A stretch of 64,000 nucleotides of DNA from Ferrimonas kyonanensis DSM 18153 (GCF_000425405.1 NZ_KE384365.1:205594-269593), one strand, 5' to 3'; shown: positions 27,375-36,605, numbered from the stretch's first letter. Numbers and translations are program-made. The notes: generated from the letters alone by a model not told the origin.

Positions 27375-27403
27375 AAGCCCTGACCTTTTGGTCGGGGCTT
27401 TTT
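27375..27403 (+). terminator. intrinsic terminator of tRNA-Leu cluster
   Basis: Stem AAGCCCTGACC / GGTCGGGGCTT (one G-T pair), loop TTTT, then five T residues. Confidence 0.88.
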
Positions 27404-27471
27404 GCTATTCCCGTTTTAATTCAATCCGGTATACTCCCTAGACTCGCCAAATAATCATAAGTACCGGCGCG

Positions 27472-29136
27472 ATGATAGCAACCGATTTACTCTATTTTGA
27501 TCATGAGCATCAACTGCTGTGCGTGGACTTGATTCCCGAACGTCACGCGCTGGTTGAGTTGCATGAACTGCAGCAGCTGCACCTCTCATCCCAGTACCGC
27601 GAATTCGCGTTTCTGGACCACGACGTGCGCAAAGCCCTGCAGCTGCTCAAGCATCAGGCCAAAGGCGCCAACAAGGGCCAGTCGCAGCGAATCCCCATCG
27701 CCCAACAGATTGACGGCAGCTGTCAGCTGAGCCTGTCCACCGACAAGATGCAGGTCACCGCCACCCTCACCTGCCCTCAGGGCGGCAGCAAAATCGGCTT
27801 CGCCGAACTGGTACAGGAACTGCAGCGCCTGGCAATCAAAAACGGTCTTCTGAGCAACAACATCAATGCGCTACTGGCCAAAGCCGAGCACGGCACCCCG
27901 GGCGAGAGCATCAGTGCCACCATTGCCAAGGGCAAACCGCCGGTTCACGGCAAAGACGCCAAACTGGAGCGGCTGGTCAAGCTGTCACGGGAACGGCTGC
28001 TCAAACCCAAGGTGCTCGACAACGGCAAGGTCAACATGCGCGATCTGGGCGAGATCATCACCGTCAGCAACGGCGATGAAGTGATGCGCAAACACGAACC
28101 CCGCCCGGGCGTTGACGGCTACAACGTCATCGGCGAAGTACTCAAAGCCAAACCCGGCAAAGACCGTAAACTCAAAGCCGGCAAAGGCACCATCGCCGCC
28201 CAGCAGGATCACAACCTGCTGCTGGCCACCACCGACGGCCAGCCCAAAGAAACCAAAGACGGGTTGGAGATTGTCGAAGTACTGACCCTGAAAAACGTCG
28301 ACGTCGGCACCGGCCACATCCAATACCACGGCGCCATCGTCATTCAGGGCAACATCGAAGAAGACATGGAAGTGACCGCCGGTGGCGACATCACCGTCAA
28401 TGGTTTTGTCGACAACGCCACCCTCAAAGCCGGTGGCGACATCATCGTCGCCAAAGGGGTCATCGGCCGTCAGCGCCCGGATGAGTCCCTGACCACCACC
28501 CTGGAAGCCCAAGGGCAGATTCACGTCAGCTTCGCCCAGTACGCCACCCTGAAATCGGCCGGCGACATCCACGTCCAGACCCAGCTGATTCATTGCCACA
28601 CCCACTGTGGTGACAACCTCACCGTCGGCGTGGCCAATGGCAAGAAAGGGGATCTGGTGGGCGGGCGCGCCGTGGTGATTCACTCCCTCAGCAGCATCAA
28701 CCTCGGCTCCCGGGCCGCCACTCAGAGCAGCGTTCGCGCCGGTGCCGGCATCACCCGCCTGCGCCACGCCGCCAAAGAGTATCAGCAACGCGAACAGGCA
28801 CTGCTGGCCCAGAGTTACAAGCTCAGGCAGGCGATCAACAAGGCCACCATGGCCAACGACAAGAGCGACGAAGAGCGCAAAAAGCTGGTGGAGCAGTTTA
28901 CCCTGGCCCAGCAGCAAAACAGCGCCAAACTCAGCGAAGCCCAATTGCTGCTGGCGGAAACCGAGGAGCGCATCGAGTCATTTTTCTCTCGGGTCAGCAT
29001 CAGTGCCAGCCACAGTCTGTTCCCGCAAGTGGAGATGGAGATCGGCCTGCAGAGCCTGACCACCGATCGGGAGTACGGCCCCTCTAAGGTCAGCAACGAT
29101 GGCAACCATCTGAAAATCGACGCCATTACCAGCTAG
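27472..29136 (+). CDS. FapA / DUF342 family protein
   Basis: A 554 aa cytoplasmic protein. A variable N-terminal domain (about 1-130) is followed by the FapA core with GTPGESI, RPGVDGYNVIGEVL and LTLKNVDVGTGHIQYHGAIV. A repetitive beta-helix then carries recurring GGDI turns (AGGDITVNGFVDNATLKAGG). A C-terminal coiled coil lies around residues 430-510. In Vibrio vulnificus a FapA protein links the sugar phosphotransferase state to flagellar assembly; that role is not shown here, and no flagellar gene is near. The start ATG is 69 bp after the tRNA terminator. Confidence 0.82.
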   Translation: MIATDLLYFDHEHQLLCVDLIPERHALVELHELQQLHLSSQYREFAFLDHDVRKALQLLKHQAKGANKGQSQRIPIAQQIDGSCQLSLSTDKMQVTATLTCPQGGSKIGFAELVQELQRLAIKNGLLSNNINALLAKAEHGTPGESISATIAKGKPPVHGKDAKLERLVKLSRERLLKPKVLDNGKVNMRDLGEIITVSNGDEVMRKHEPRPGVDGYNVIGEVLKAKPGKDRKLKAGKGTIAAQQDHNLLLATTDGQPKETKDGLEIVEVLTLKNVDVGTGHIQYHGAIVIQGNIEEDMEVTAGGDITVNGFVDNATLKAGGDIIVAKGVIGRQRPDESLTTTLEAQGQIHVSFAQYATLKSAGDIHVQTQLIHCHTHCGDNLTVGVANGKKGDLVGGRAVVIHSLSSINLGSRAATQSSVRAGAGITRLRHAAKEYQQREQALLAQSYKLRQAINKATMANDKSDEERKKLVEQFTLAQQQNSAKLSEAQLLLAETEERIESFFSRVSISASHSLFPQVEMEIGLQSLTTDREYGPSKVSNDGNHLKIDAITS

Positions 29137-29244
29137 CCAAGAAGCTAGGCCTCAGTTCCGGTGTGACGGTTTTCAGCTGGCACCGGAATTGCTTTACACT
29201 GGTATCGATCCACTCCGCCAAAATTTCGACACAAGGACCCTGAC

Positions 29245-29853
29245 ATGGGAAGCCGCAACACCCTGCTTCACTCGCCAACCCGATTCGCCTCGAGCCACAC
29301 CCTGGCCTTATGGCTGCTGATCACCAGTTGCGCCCTGTTGTGGTTACCCCTGAACCTGGCCCAGTCGCTGTTTCTGCAACAGTGGATAAGCAGCTACGCC
29401 TCCTGGATTGGCCTGACCGCCGTCGCCAGTGGTGCCTACCTGGCCACCCTGGGACTGCGACTGGTGTTCGGTCAGGTACTCAACCAGCGCTATCAGGGAC
29501 AGATTCGACAGAAAGTGGCGGAGAAAATCCTCACCCTGGACAACACCGAACGGGCCATCCTGCGTGAGTTCGTCCTGCAAGGAAAAGGCAGCATTGCCAT
29601 GCCGCTGAACCATCACGGCGTCAACGAGTTGATCGAATCTGGCATTCTCACCCGGGCGGGTGCAGTAGAAGAGTACGCCATCGAAGGACCGGTGGCTCCG
29701 CTGAAGATCACCGCGGCGGCACGCACCAAGTTGACCCGCAAAGTACTGCGGCTACCGGAAGGGCAGTTGAGCGACCAGCAGCGGGAACGGCTGCTGGCCA
29801 GTCGACCGGAATTTGCGGCGAACCTCAATCGCAGTGGCCGCCACGCCGCTTAA
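29245..29853 (+). CDS. SieB-like inner membrane protein
   Basis: A 202 aa protein with two predicted membrane helices (about 21-45 and 52-74), then a cytoplasmic domain of about 125 residues. The domain contains LDNTERAILREFVLQGKGSI and ELIESGILTRAG, wording that resembles the superinfection-exclusion protein B (SieB) family. Chromosomal members are widespread and their function is unknown. No phage genes are visible nearby. The stop overlaps the convergent TetR-type gene by 4 bp at a palindromic TTAA. Confidence 0.5.
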   Translation: MGSRNTLLHSPTRFASSHTLALWLLITSCALLWLPLNLAQSLFLQQWISSYASWIGLTAVASGAYLATLGLRLVFGQVLNQRYQGQIRQKVAEKILTLDNTERAILREFVLQGKGSIAMPLNHHGVNELIESGILTRAGAVEEYAIEGPVAPLKITAAARTKLTRKVLRLPEGQLSDQQRERLLASRPEFAANLNRSGRHAA

Positions 29854-30614
29854 AAGGCTGCGGCCAGTTCATGCTCCTGTTCCAGCGCCAATAGCTGCTC
29901 TTCCACCGCCTTGATGACCCGCTCTCGGGACTCGCTGGTCAAGCCGACCCGCCAGTTCAAGGTGTTGGTGATCAGAGCCAGACTCTGATACAGCTTCGCC
30001 ATCTCATCAAAATTCAGATTCTTGGCGATCATTGGATTGTTGATCATGGTGGTCGCACCGCGCTGACAGGCCACCATGGTGGCATGGGCCACCTCGATTT
30101 CCGAATCGTCGGACACCAGTTGCCCTTCGATTCGCGCCGCTTCCACTACTCGTTTCGCCGTCGAGCACGCTTGCTCAACGAACATCTGCATCTCCTGCAG
30201 CCGATAGTCACTGACCTTATCGACAATGCCGTGCGCCCCAGCCAGCGCATTGAACCCCAGGGTCCAGCTGGTTTGTTTGACGGCCATGGCACCGTACAGG
30301 TGCATCGCCAGCCAACGCTCGGCATGGTTGAGGTCGGCACTCATCAGCTCGGGCTGACGCTCTGTTAACAACTCAACGTGCTTGGCGAAGATCGCCACCA
30401 GCAAATCTTCTTTGCAGTTGAAATGTTTGTACAGAGTGCCGGCACTGCATCCCGCGCGGGGTGCCAATTCGGAGAAACGAAATGAAACAATGCCCTGTTC
30501 TTTAACCAGGCTTTCTCCCAATCTCAGCAGTGCCTGGTCCCGTTGCCGGAAACGCGCATGCACAGGCGAAGCCCAATGGCTCGAGTTAAGCCCTGACTTG
30601 GCTTCCTGCTCCAT
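29850..30614 (-). CDS. TetR/AcrR family transcriptional regulator
   Basis: A 254 aa one-component regulator. The N-terminal helix-turn-helix (about residues 25-75) contains FRFSELAPRAGCSAGTLYKHF, the family pattern with LYKHF. The C-terminal ligand domain is unassigned. AAGGAG lies 10 nt before the ATG. It has no adjacent co-directional target: upstream is a 654-bp gap and downstream the SieB-like gene converges on it. It may regulate itself or a distant gene. Confidence 0.85.
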   Translation of the reverse strand: MEQEAKSGLNSSHWASPVHARFRQRDQALLRLGESLVKEQGIVSFRFSELAPRAGCSAGTLYKHFNCKEDLLVAIFAKHVELLTERQPELMSADLNHAERWLAMHLYGAMAVKQTSWTLGFNALAGAHGIVDKVSDYRLQEMQMFVEQACSTAKRVVEAARIEGQLVSDDSEIEVAHATMVACQRGATTMINNPMIAKNLNFDEMAKLYQSLALITNTLNWRVGLTSESRERVIKAVEEQLLALEQEHELAAAF

Positions 30615-31268
30615 ATACTAGAACTCCTTAATTTTTGAATCTAAAGCAACTGTACGCCTCTAAACTGAAACCGAATGTTAGCTACACCACGTTTAATGAA
30701 AGCCAGTAACGAAAATTTTGAAGGCCCGCACATTCAATAACAACAATTCGCCCTCAACGACAAAATGAAACCGCCGAAGGGCAACCGACTCAGCCCCGCC
30801 ATCCGCCGCCTGGCGCCGCTTTGCGGGCCCGAAACGGGGCCACGTCACATCCCACTCAGACACCGGCATGCGGTCGATCCCAGTCTGCGACCACCGGCCA
30901 GGGGCCTGCCACTGCGGTGGCCGAGAGACGGTGAAAATAGGAAATAACCGCAGTCATTAACAATTTTTCCCGTTTCTTAACCAAGAGCAAAACTAATTAT
31001 CTGCAATTATCAAATGACAACCAATTTGTTTTTTTCGGCCAGATTCAGGCGCTCGCTTTTATTCTCACAATGATTAATTACTGTATTACGAGGATAATTC
31101 GACAACTTGTCCAGTGTCGCTGGCAATAATATATCGGCGACAGTGCACGCTCCTCCGCCGCCCTCGCCCGCCCCGACAAATCGTGACCAAATTGTGATAA
31201 ATCCGTGAAACCTTGTTGAGATCCCCCTCCTAGACTGGAGTGAACCTTAACCCAGGAGACGGAAAACC
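30615..31268. other. intergenic region TetR gene / spondin gene
   Basis: This 654-bp gap between divergent genes is AT-rich at both ends, with a GC-rich patch at about 30770-30945. No convincing coding region, RNA fold or tandem operator was recognised. It must carry the TetR gene promoter near 30640 and the spondin operon promoter near 31200. A TTGTGA hexamer near 31191 could be part of the latter but has no clear -10 partner. Confidence 0.4.
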
Positions 31269-31964
31269 ATGACCCTCAAACCCCTCGCATTGGCCGCCCT
31301 GCTGGCCGTACCGGCCGCCGGCGCCCAGACCGTCAACGTTGAAATCACCAACCTGACTCAGGGCATCTACTTTACCCCACTGCTCGTCAGTGCCCACGAC
31401 GCCCAATACCACCTGTTTCAATCCGGTACCGACGCCTCTGCCGAGTTGACCGCCATGGCCGAGGGCGGAGACATTACCGGACTGGTGACCCTGGCCGACA
31501 GCATCGGCGCCGTTTCCGCGGCCAATCCGGCTCAGGGCCTGCTGGCGCCGGCGGCCAGCACCAATGCCAGCCTGGAGGTGGACAGCGGCATGGTGCTGTC
31601 GGTCACCGCCATGATCCTGCCCAGCAACGACGGCTTTGTCGGCCTGGACAGCTGGCCGATTCCCTCCGAGCCCGGCACCTACACCATCAACCTCAACGCC
31701 TACGATGCCGGTACCGAAGCCAATGATGAGGTGCTGGTCGCCGGCGCCGGTGGCGCACCCGGCACACCGGGAATGCCCGCCATTCCCGGCACCAATGGCG
31801 GCAGCGGTGCCAGCGGCGTCACCACCGAAGAACCCAACACCAAGGTGCACATTCACCGCGGCAACCTCGGTGACAGCAATGCCAGTGGTGGCATCAGCGA
31901 CGTCGACAGCCGCATTCATCGCTGGCTGAACCCCGTCGCCCGCATCACTGTTACCGTACAGTAA
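31269..31964 (+). CDS. secreted spondin-domain protein with collagen-like segment
   Basis: A 231 aa exported protein with a signal peptide at residues 1-19 (ending AAGA). A spondin N-type domain runs from about 20 to 155: VNVEITNLTQGIYFTPLLVSAH and LDSWPIPSEPGTYTINLNAYDAGTEAN. Next comes a short collagen-like stretch (GAPGTPGMPAIPGTNGGSG) and a histidine-containing end (KVHIHRGNLGD). Ligand and function are unknown. It is first of a tandem pair with the following lipoprotein and is followed by a two-component system. Confidence 0.8.
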   Translation: MTLKPLALAALLAVPAAGAQTVNVEITNLTQGIYFTPLLVSAHDAQYHLFQSGTDASAELTAMAEGGDITGLVTLADSIGAVSAANPAQGLLAPAASTNASLEVDSGMVLSVTAMILPSNDGFVGLDSWPIPSEPGTYTINLNAYDAGTEANDEVLVAGAGGAPGTPGMPAIPGTNGGSGASGVTTEEPNTKVHIHRGNLGDSNASGGISDVDSRIHRWLNPVARITVTVQ

Positions 31965-31974
31965 GGAGGTCGGC

Positions 31975-32685
31975 ATGAATCGCTCGCTCCCCATCCTCAC
32001 CCTGACCGCCGCCAGCCTGCTGGCCGGTTGCAGCGACAATGACAGCAACGCCATCATTCCCGAGCCGCAGGAGCCCGAGATGGCCACCTTCGAGGTCACG
32101 GTGATCAACCTGACCGCGGCTCAACCGATGTCGCCGGTGGCCGCCTACCTGCACAACGGCACCGCCAGTGGCTGGCGCTTCGGTCAAGCCGCCAGCGTCG
32201 AACTGGAGCAACTGGCGGAAGCCGGTGACGGCAGTGGTTGGCTCAGCCGTGCCACTGACAACGGCGCCTTCGCCACGGCCAGCGGTGACGGCATCCTGAT
32301 GCCCGGGGCCAGCCAGACCCTGAGCCTGACCCTGGAGACCGGCAACACCCTGATGCTGACCAGCGCCACCATGCTGGTTAATACCAATGATGCCTTTGCC
32401 GGCATCAACGGCTGGGACCTCACCGATCTGGCGGTGGGTGACAGCATGACCGTCACCCTGCCGGTGTACGACGCCGGCACCGAAGCCAACTCGGAATTGG
32501 CGGCCACCATTCCCGGTCCGGCAGGCGGTGGCGCCGGGTTCGACAGCAGCCGCGATGACGTCGACTTCGTCGCCCGTCACCCCGGCGTGGTCGGTAATCA
32601 GGACGGCGCCGCCGACTCGGCTCTGGACGGCCGCCATAGCTTCGACGCCCCGGTAGCAAGATTGACTGTAATGCGAAGCCAGTAA
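31975..32685 (+). CDS. spondin-domain lipoprotein
   Basis: A 236 aa lipoprotein with lipobox LLAGC (Cys at about residue 19), so probably anchored in the outer membrane. The spondin-like domain is paralogous to the preceding gene, sharing VTVINLTAAQPMSPVAAYLH-type and VYDAGTEANSE wording. The tail is Gly/Asp-rich. It starts 10 nt after the previous stop with AGGAGG upstream, so the pair is co-transcribed. Confidence 0.8.
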   Translation: MNRSLPILTLTAASLLAGCSDNDSNAIIPEPQEPEMATFEVTVINLTAAQPMSPVAAYLHNGTASGWRFGQAASVELEQLAEAGDGSGWLSRATDNGAFATASGDGILMPGASQTLSLTLETGNTLMLTSATMLVNTNDAFAGINGWDLTDLAVGDSMTVTLPVYDAGTEANSELAATIPGPAGGGAGFDSSRDDVDFVARHPGVVGNQDGAADSALDGRHSFDAPVARLTVMRSQ

Positions 32686-32756
32686 CCCCGGTCTACTCTG
32701 CTGTTGCCCCGGCGCCGCGCCCGGGGCAACGGCAACCGACTGGCAAGGGAGGCCGT

Positions 32757-33455
32757 ATGGCACGATTACTGGTGATTGAAGACGATGCCGACATCAACGC
32801 ATTGGTGTCCCTGCATCTGCAAGCGCTGAATCACGATATCCACCGCTGTCACGATGGCCACGACGGCTATCAGCAAGCCCGCCGTGGCGATTTCGACCTG
32901 ATTGTTCTGGACCTGATGTTACCGGGGATGGACGGTCTGACCCTGTGTCAAACCCTGCGCCGGGAAGGCTGCAACACCCCGATCCTGATGCTGACCGCCC
33001 GCAACAGCGAGACCGACCGGGTGGTGGGGCTGGAGAGCGGCGCCGACGACTACCTCAGCAAGCCCTTCAGCGTTCGCGAGCTGCAGGCCCGGGTCAAATC
33101 CCACCTGAGGCGGGCCCAACTGACCCAGGCGCCCCCCAGCACCAGCCTGGTCAACCACGGCGATCTGCAGCTGGATCCGGAGCGGCGCGAACTGCAGTTG
33201 CAAGGTAAGCCGGTGGATCTCACCAGCACCGAATTTGACCTGCTGTGGTACCTGGCGCAACACCCGGGCCGGGTATACCGCCGGGATCAGTTGCTGGAAG
33301 CGGTCTGGGGCTATCAGCACAACGGCTATCAGCACACCGTCAACTCCCACATCAACCGACTCAGGGCCAAGCTGGAGCACGATCCCGGCAACCCCAGGTA
33401 CGTCCTCACCGTGTGGGGCATAGGGTACAAATTCAATGACAGGCTTTCGATTTAA
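32757..33455 (+). CDS. OmpR-family response regulator
   Basis: A 232 aa DNA-binding regulator. The receiver domain has the acidic pair EDD at 8-10, the phospho-acceptor Asp near residue 52 (VLDLMLPG) and the conserved Lys in YLSKPF. The winged helix C-domain has LTSTEFDLLWYLAQHPGRVY and a YxVRTVWGIGYKF-type ending (YVLTVWGIGYKF). AGGGAGG lies upstream of the ATG. Its stop overlaps the kinase start by 20 bp. Its position after two spondin genes suggests these are targets or signal partners. Confidence 0.92.
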   Translation: MARLLVIEDDADINALVSLHLQALNHDIHRCHDGHDGYQQARRGDFDLIVLDLMLPGMDGLTLCQTLRREGCNTPILMLTARNSETDRVVGLESGADDYLSKPFSVRELQARVKSHLRRAQLTQAPPSTSLVNHGDLQLDPERRELQLQGKPVDLTSTEFDLLWYLAQHPGRVYRRDQLLEAVWGYQHNGYQHTVNSHINRLRAKLEHDPGNPRYVLTVWGIGYKFNDRLSI

Positions 33456-34911
33456 CTCGCTGTTTTCCCGACTGGCACTGGTACTGCTGAGCAGTTTCCT
33501 GCTGCTGGCGCTGATGCTGGTATGGTTCAGCCGCCAGTTGGACAACAACTTTCAGGATGAGGTTACCCAAAGGCTGCACTTCTCCCTGTCCGAACACATT
33601 GTCCATGAAGGGCCGCTGTTTAAAGGCGATGAGCCGGACCCGGTGGCGGTGGAAAAGGCGTTCCACAACATGATGATTCTCGGCAAGGGGTTTGAGTTCT
33701 ACCTGCTTTCTCCCAGCGGAAAGGTGCTGAACTACTCGGCCCCCAAGGAGAAGATTCAACGCTTTACCCTACCGATGACCGCCATTCATGAGGCGCTGTC
33801 CGGCCAGGCCAGGTTGCCGCTGCGGGGACCGGATCCCCGCTCTGGCGATCGCAACAAGATCTTTTCGGTGGCGCCGGTGGTGATGGACGAGCGCCTGCAG
33901 GGCTACCTGTACATCATCATCAACGGCGAGATCTACGATTCGCTGGCCTCGGAGGTGGAAGCCAGTGGCTGGCTGCCACTGGCAATGCTGATGCTGATCA
34001 GCGGTGCCCTGTTTCTGCTGCTGACCACCCTGGGGCTGTTTGCCTGGCTGACCCGGCCCCTGAGTCGGCTCAGTGGCGCCATCAGCCAGCTGCAGCGCCA
34101 GGGCTTCCACGCCCCGGCGCTGCAGCTGGACAGCCGCGCCCCGGCGCGGGAGATTCAGCAACTGGAACAGGCGTTCAATACCCTGTCGCAGCGACTGCAG
34201 AAACAATATAAGAAGGTCAAAAGCGTCGATGAGATGCGGCGGGAATTGCTGGCCCACGTCAGCCACGATCTGCGCACGCCGCTGGCATCGCTGCAGGGCT
34301 ACCTGGAAACCTGGATGATGCAGCACCGACAGGGCCAACAGCCCGATCCCACCTACATCGATATCGCCCACCAGAATGCCGGTAAGATCCATAAGATGGT
34401 GGACCAACTGATGGAGCTGGCGCGACTGGAAAGCGACCAGGTACCGATGCAGATGGAGTCCGTCGGCATCGCCGAGCTGGTTCAGGATGTGCTGCAGAAA
34501 TACCGCCCCGCCGCCGAGGCCAAACAGGTGCTGCTGGATCTGCACCCCAAGGATCCCGGCCTGCAGGTGGTGGCCGACATCGAAAAGCTGGAGCGAGTAT
34601 TCACCAATCTGGTGGATAACGCCTTGCGCCACTGCCAGGCCGGCGACACCATCACCGTCCGCTTTGTGGCCGCCAGCGACGCCCTGGAGGTGTCGGTCAG
34701 CGACAGCGGCATCGGCATCCCCGCCTCAGACCTGCCCCACATCTTCGATGCCCACTACAAAGCCGCCAACAGCATTCGCGGCGACAGCGCCCACAGTGGC
34801 CTGGGACTGGCCATTACCAAGCGACTGCTGGCCCTGCACCGCAGCCAGATTGAGGTTTCCAGTCAGGTACAGCAGGGCACCGAATTCCGCTTCCAGCTGC
34901 AATGGGCCTAG
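33436..34911 (+). CDS. sensor histidine kinase
   Basis: A 491 aa inner membrane kinase partnered with the preceding regulator. Membrane helices lie near residues 12-31 and 178-200, enclosing a periplasmic sensor. HAMP follows, then the phospho-His in AHVSHDLRTPLASLQGY (about residue 276). N box LVDNALRHC, G1 DSGIGIPASDLPHIFD and G2 HSGLGLAITKRLL are intact, so it should be active. Its stop overlaps the convergent lipoprotein gene by 4 bp (CTAG). Confidence 0.92.
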   Translation: MTGFRFNSLFSRLALVLLSSFLLLALMLVWFSRQLDNNFQDEVTQRLHFSLSEHIVHEGPLFKGDEPDPVAVEKAFHNMMILGKGFEFYLLSPSGKVLNYSAPKEKIQRFTLPMTAIHEALSGQARLPLRGPDPRSGDRNKIFSVAPVVMDERLQGYLYIIINGEIYDSLASEVEASGWLPLAMLMLISGALFLLLTTLGLFAWLTRPLSRLSGAISQLQRQGFHAPALQLDSRAPAREIQQLEQAFNTLSQRLQKQYKKVKSVDEMRRELLAHVSHDLRTPLASLQGYLETWMMQHRQGQQPDPTYIDIAHQNAGKIHKMVDQLMELARLESDQVPMQMESVGIAELVQDVLQKYRPAAEAKQVLLDLHPKDPGLQVVADIEKLERVFTNLVDNALRHCQAGDTITVRFVAASDALEVSVSDSGIGIPASDLPHIFDAHYKAANSIRGDSAHSGLGLAITKRLLALHRSQIEVSSQVQQGTEFRFQLQWA

Positions 34912-35411
34912 GGCGCTGACTCTGGGCACCAGCGGCCGCTGCCGAACGGCTGCGCCAGCCCTTCGGCCAGCAACAGCGGCCCGAGCTGGTGGCCATCGAG
35001 GTGGGCCTGAGCCAGCACGCTGCGATCGCCACTGCGGCGCTGCTGGCTCAGCACCAGCCGAGCGCCCTGGTCCAACTGCTGCTGCAGCCAGTAGCTCAGT
35101 CCCCGGGCCAGATTCCTCTCCAGCGGACAGCGGTCACTGAGCCCGGGCAAGTCCACATCCGTCAGAGTCACCCACTGCTCCGTCGCCGATGACGCCAGCT
35201 GCAACCGCATCTGCCGCTGCGGTGTCATCCCCAACACGGCCACCACCTGCACCTCTCCGGCCTCGGCACGAGTCTGCGACAACGGCTCGGGCGGCGGTTC
35301 CGCGGCCGAAGCCGCAACCGACTCCGGCTGCGCATAGGGGCGATTAAAGGTGGTATTGAGGTTGCTGCATCCCGCCAACAGCAATGCCCCCCAGATAAGG
35401 GCTGTCTTCAT
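34908..35411 (-). CDS. predicted lipoprotein, function unknown
   Basis: A 167 aa lipoprotein with lipobox LLLAGC (Cys 15). A Pro/Ala/Glu-rich linker precedes a globular part ending GHQLGPLLLAEGLAQPF. That ending recalls the last helix region of staphylococcal-nuclease-like folds, but no catalytic residues can be assigned. The frame is open far upstream on the minus strand; the ATG was chosen because it begins the lipoprotein signal and is preceded by GGGAA. Confidence 0.6.
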   Translation of the reverse strand: MKTALIWGALLLAGCSNLNTTFNRPYAQPESVAASAAEPPPEPLSQTRAEAGEVQVVAVLGMTPQRQMRLQLASSATEQWVTLTDVDLPGLSDRCPLERNLARGLSYWLQQQLDQGARLVLSQQRRSGDRSVLAQAHLDGHQLGPLLLAEGLAQPFGSGRWCPESAP

Positions 35412-35483
35412 GTCGCGATTCCCTGCTGGTGAAAACTTCACCATAGCCGAATCCCGGGCTGACGTCCTGCTCAATTCAATTTT

Positions 35484-35541
35484 TGTTGCTAATGAAACAA
35501 AATCTGCTATCCTTACTGCCAATATTGTTGCAGGTGAAACA
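35484..35541 (+). promoter_or_regulatory. efflux operon promoter with two MarR-type operators
   Basis: Two near-identical imperfect palindromes, TGTTGCTAATGAAACA (35484-35499) and TGTTGCAGGTGAAACA (35526-35541), are spaced 42 bp start to start, about four helical turns. The first overlaps a possible -35 (TTGCTA) paired with TATCCT at 35508-35513, spacer 16. The second overlaps the ribosome binding site of the HlyD gene. They are the natural binding sites for the MarR regulator encoded at the end of this operon; inference from sequence and position. Confidence 0.65.
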
Positions 35542-35543
35542 TA

Positions 35544-36593
35544 ATGAGCAAATACATCTATCAATGGGGCCTGTACCTGGTGCTGGGGAGCGCCCTGACT
35601 TTTTCGCTGTTTCTGATCAGCTCCGATAACCAGGCTCCCTTTACCACACAGGCAGAAGTCCGAAAATCCATCGCCGAAATCGCCCCGGAAGTGTCGGCGG
35701 AGATCACCGCCATCGCAGTCAACAACGGTGACCATGTCCACCAGGGCCAGTTGCTGATGCAGCTCGATGACAGCCGCTACCAACTGGCCTTCAAGCAAGC
35801 CCAGGCCGAGCTGAAGCAGGCTCGCCAGGATCATCAGGCCAAATTTGAAGAACTGCACGTCGCCGAAGCCACCCTGGTGCAGAAGCAGCAACAGGCCAGT
35901 AATGCCCACCTGAAACTGGATCGTCACCAGACTCTGGTCACCCAGGGCCTGGTCACTCAAGAAAGTGTCGACGACAGCCTTAACGCGGCTGCGGTGGCCG
36001 ACTCGGCCGTGGTCGCCGCACAGGCTGACATTCAGCGGCTGCGGGTACAGCTGGCCGAACACGACGGCAACGCCGCCGTTGCCCTGGCCGAAGCCAAACT
36101 TGAAACTGCCCGGCTGGACCTGATCCGCACCCGCATCACCGCCCCCACCGATGGCACCATCACCAACCTGCAGTTGCGCCCGGGCACCTACGTCGGCAGC
36201 GGCACCGCGGTGCTGTTTCTGGTTAACGACAACGACAGCTGGATCAACGCCGACTTCAACGAGAAAGGCCTGGCGTTGCTGCAACCGGGGGCCAAAGTGC
36301 TGGTGGCCTTCGATGCCATTCCCGGGAAACTGTTTGAAGGGGCCATCACCAGCCGCGAACAGGCCATCTACGACGCCTCTTCCGAGACCAGTGGCCTGGC
36401 AAACATCACCAACGACAGCCGCTGGATCCGCGAACAACAGAAGGTGCGCACCCGCATCCAGGTGCCACAGCTGGATCCGCGCCTGTTCTCCGGCTCCCGA
36501 GCCAGCATTATGATTCATCGCTCCGACAGCCTGTGGGGAAGCGGCGCCCGGCTGTGGATGCAAGTAGTCAGCAATTTGCGCTATCTGTACTAA
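35544..36593 (+). CDS. HlyD-family membrane fusion protein
   Basis: A 349 aa periplasmic adaptor anchored by one N-terminal membrane helix (about 8-26). The lipoyl/barrel-sandwich halves are EVSAEITAIAVNNGDHVHQGQLL and RITAPTDGTITNLQLRPGTYV, separated by an alpha-helical hairpin of about 100 residues. It resembles EmrA/YibH-type proteins. It starts an operon with the DUF2955 permease and a MarR regulator. Confidence 0.88.
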   Translation: MSKYIYQWGLYLVLGSALTFSLFLISSDNQAPFTTQAEVRKSIAEIAPEVSAEITAIAVNNGDHVHQGQLLMQLDDSRYQLAFKQAQAELKQARQDHQAKFEELHVAEATLVQKQQQASNAHLKLDRHQTLVTQGLVTQESVDDSLNAAAVADSAVVAAQADIQRLRVQLAEHDGNAAVALAEAKLETARLDLIRTRITAPTDGTITNLQLRPGTYVGSGTAVLFLVNDNDSWINADFNEKGLALLQPGAKVLVAFDAIPGKLFEGAITSREQAIYDASSETSGLANITNDSRWIREQQKVRTRIQVPQLDPRLFSGSRASIMIHRSDSLWGSGARLWMQVVSNLRYLY

Positions 36594-36605
36594 GGGGAGC
36601 CCCGA

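Noticed and set aside
29245-30614. Prophage remnant at the SieB-like gene
   Set aside because: No integrase, structural phage gene, attachment repeat or composition shift is visible around it.
30765-30947. Small plus-strand frame of 60 codons in the intergenic gap
   Set aside because: Pro/Arg-rich composition from GC-rich DNA, no ribosome binding site and no recognisable protein features.
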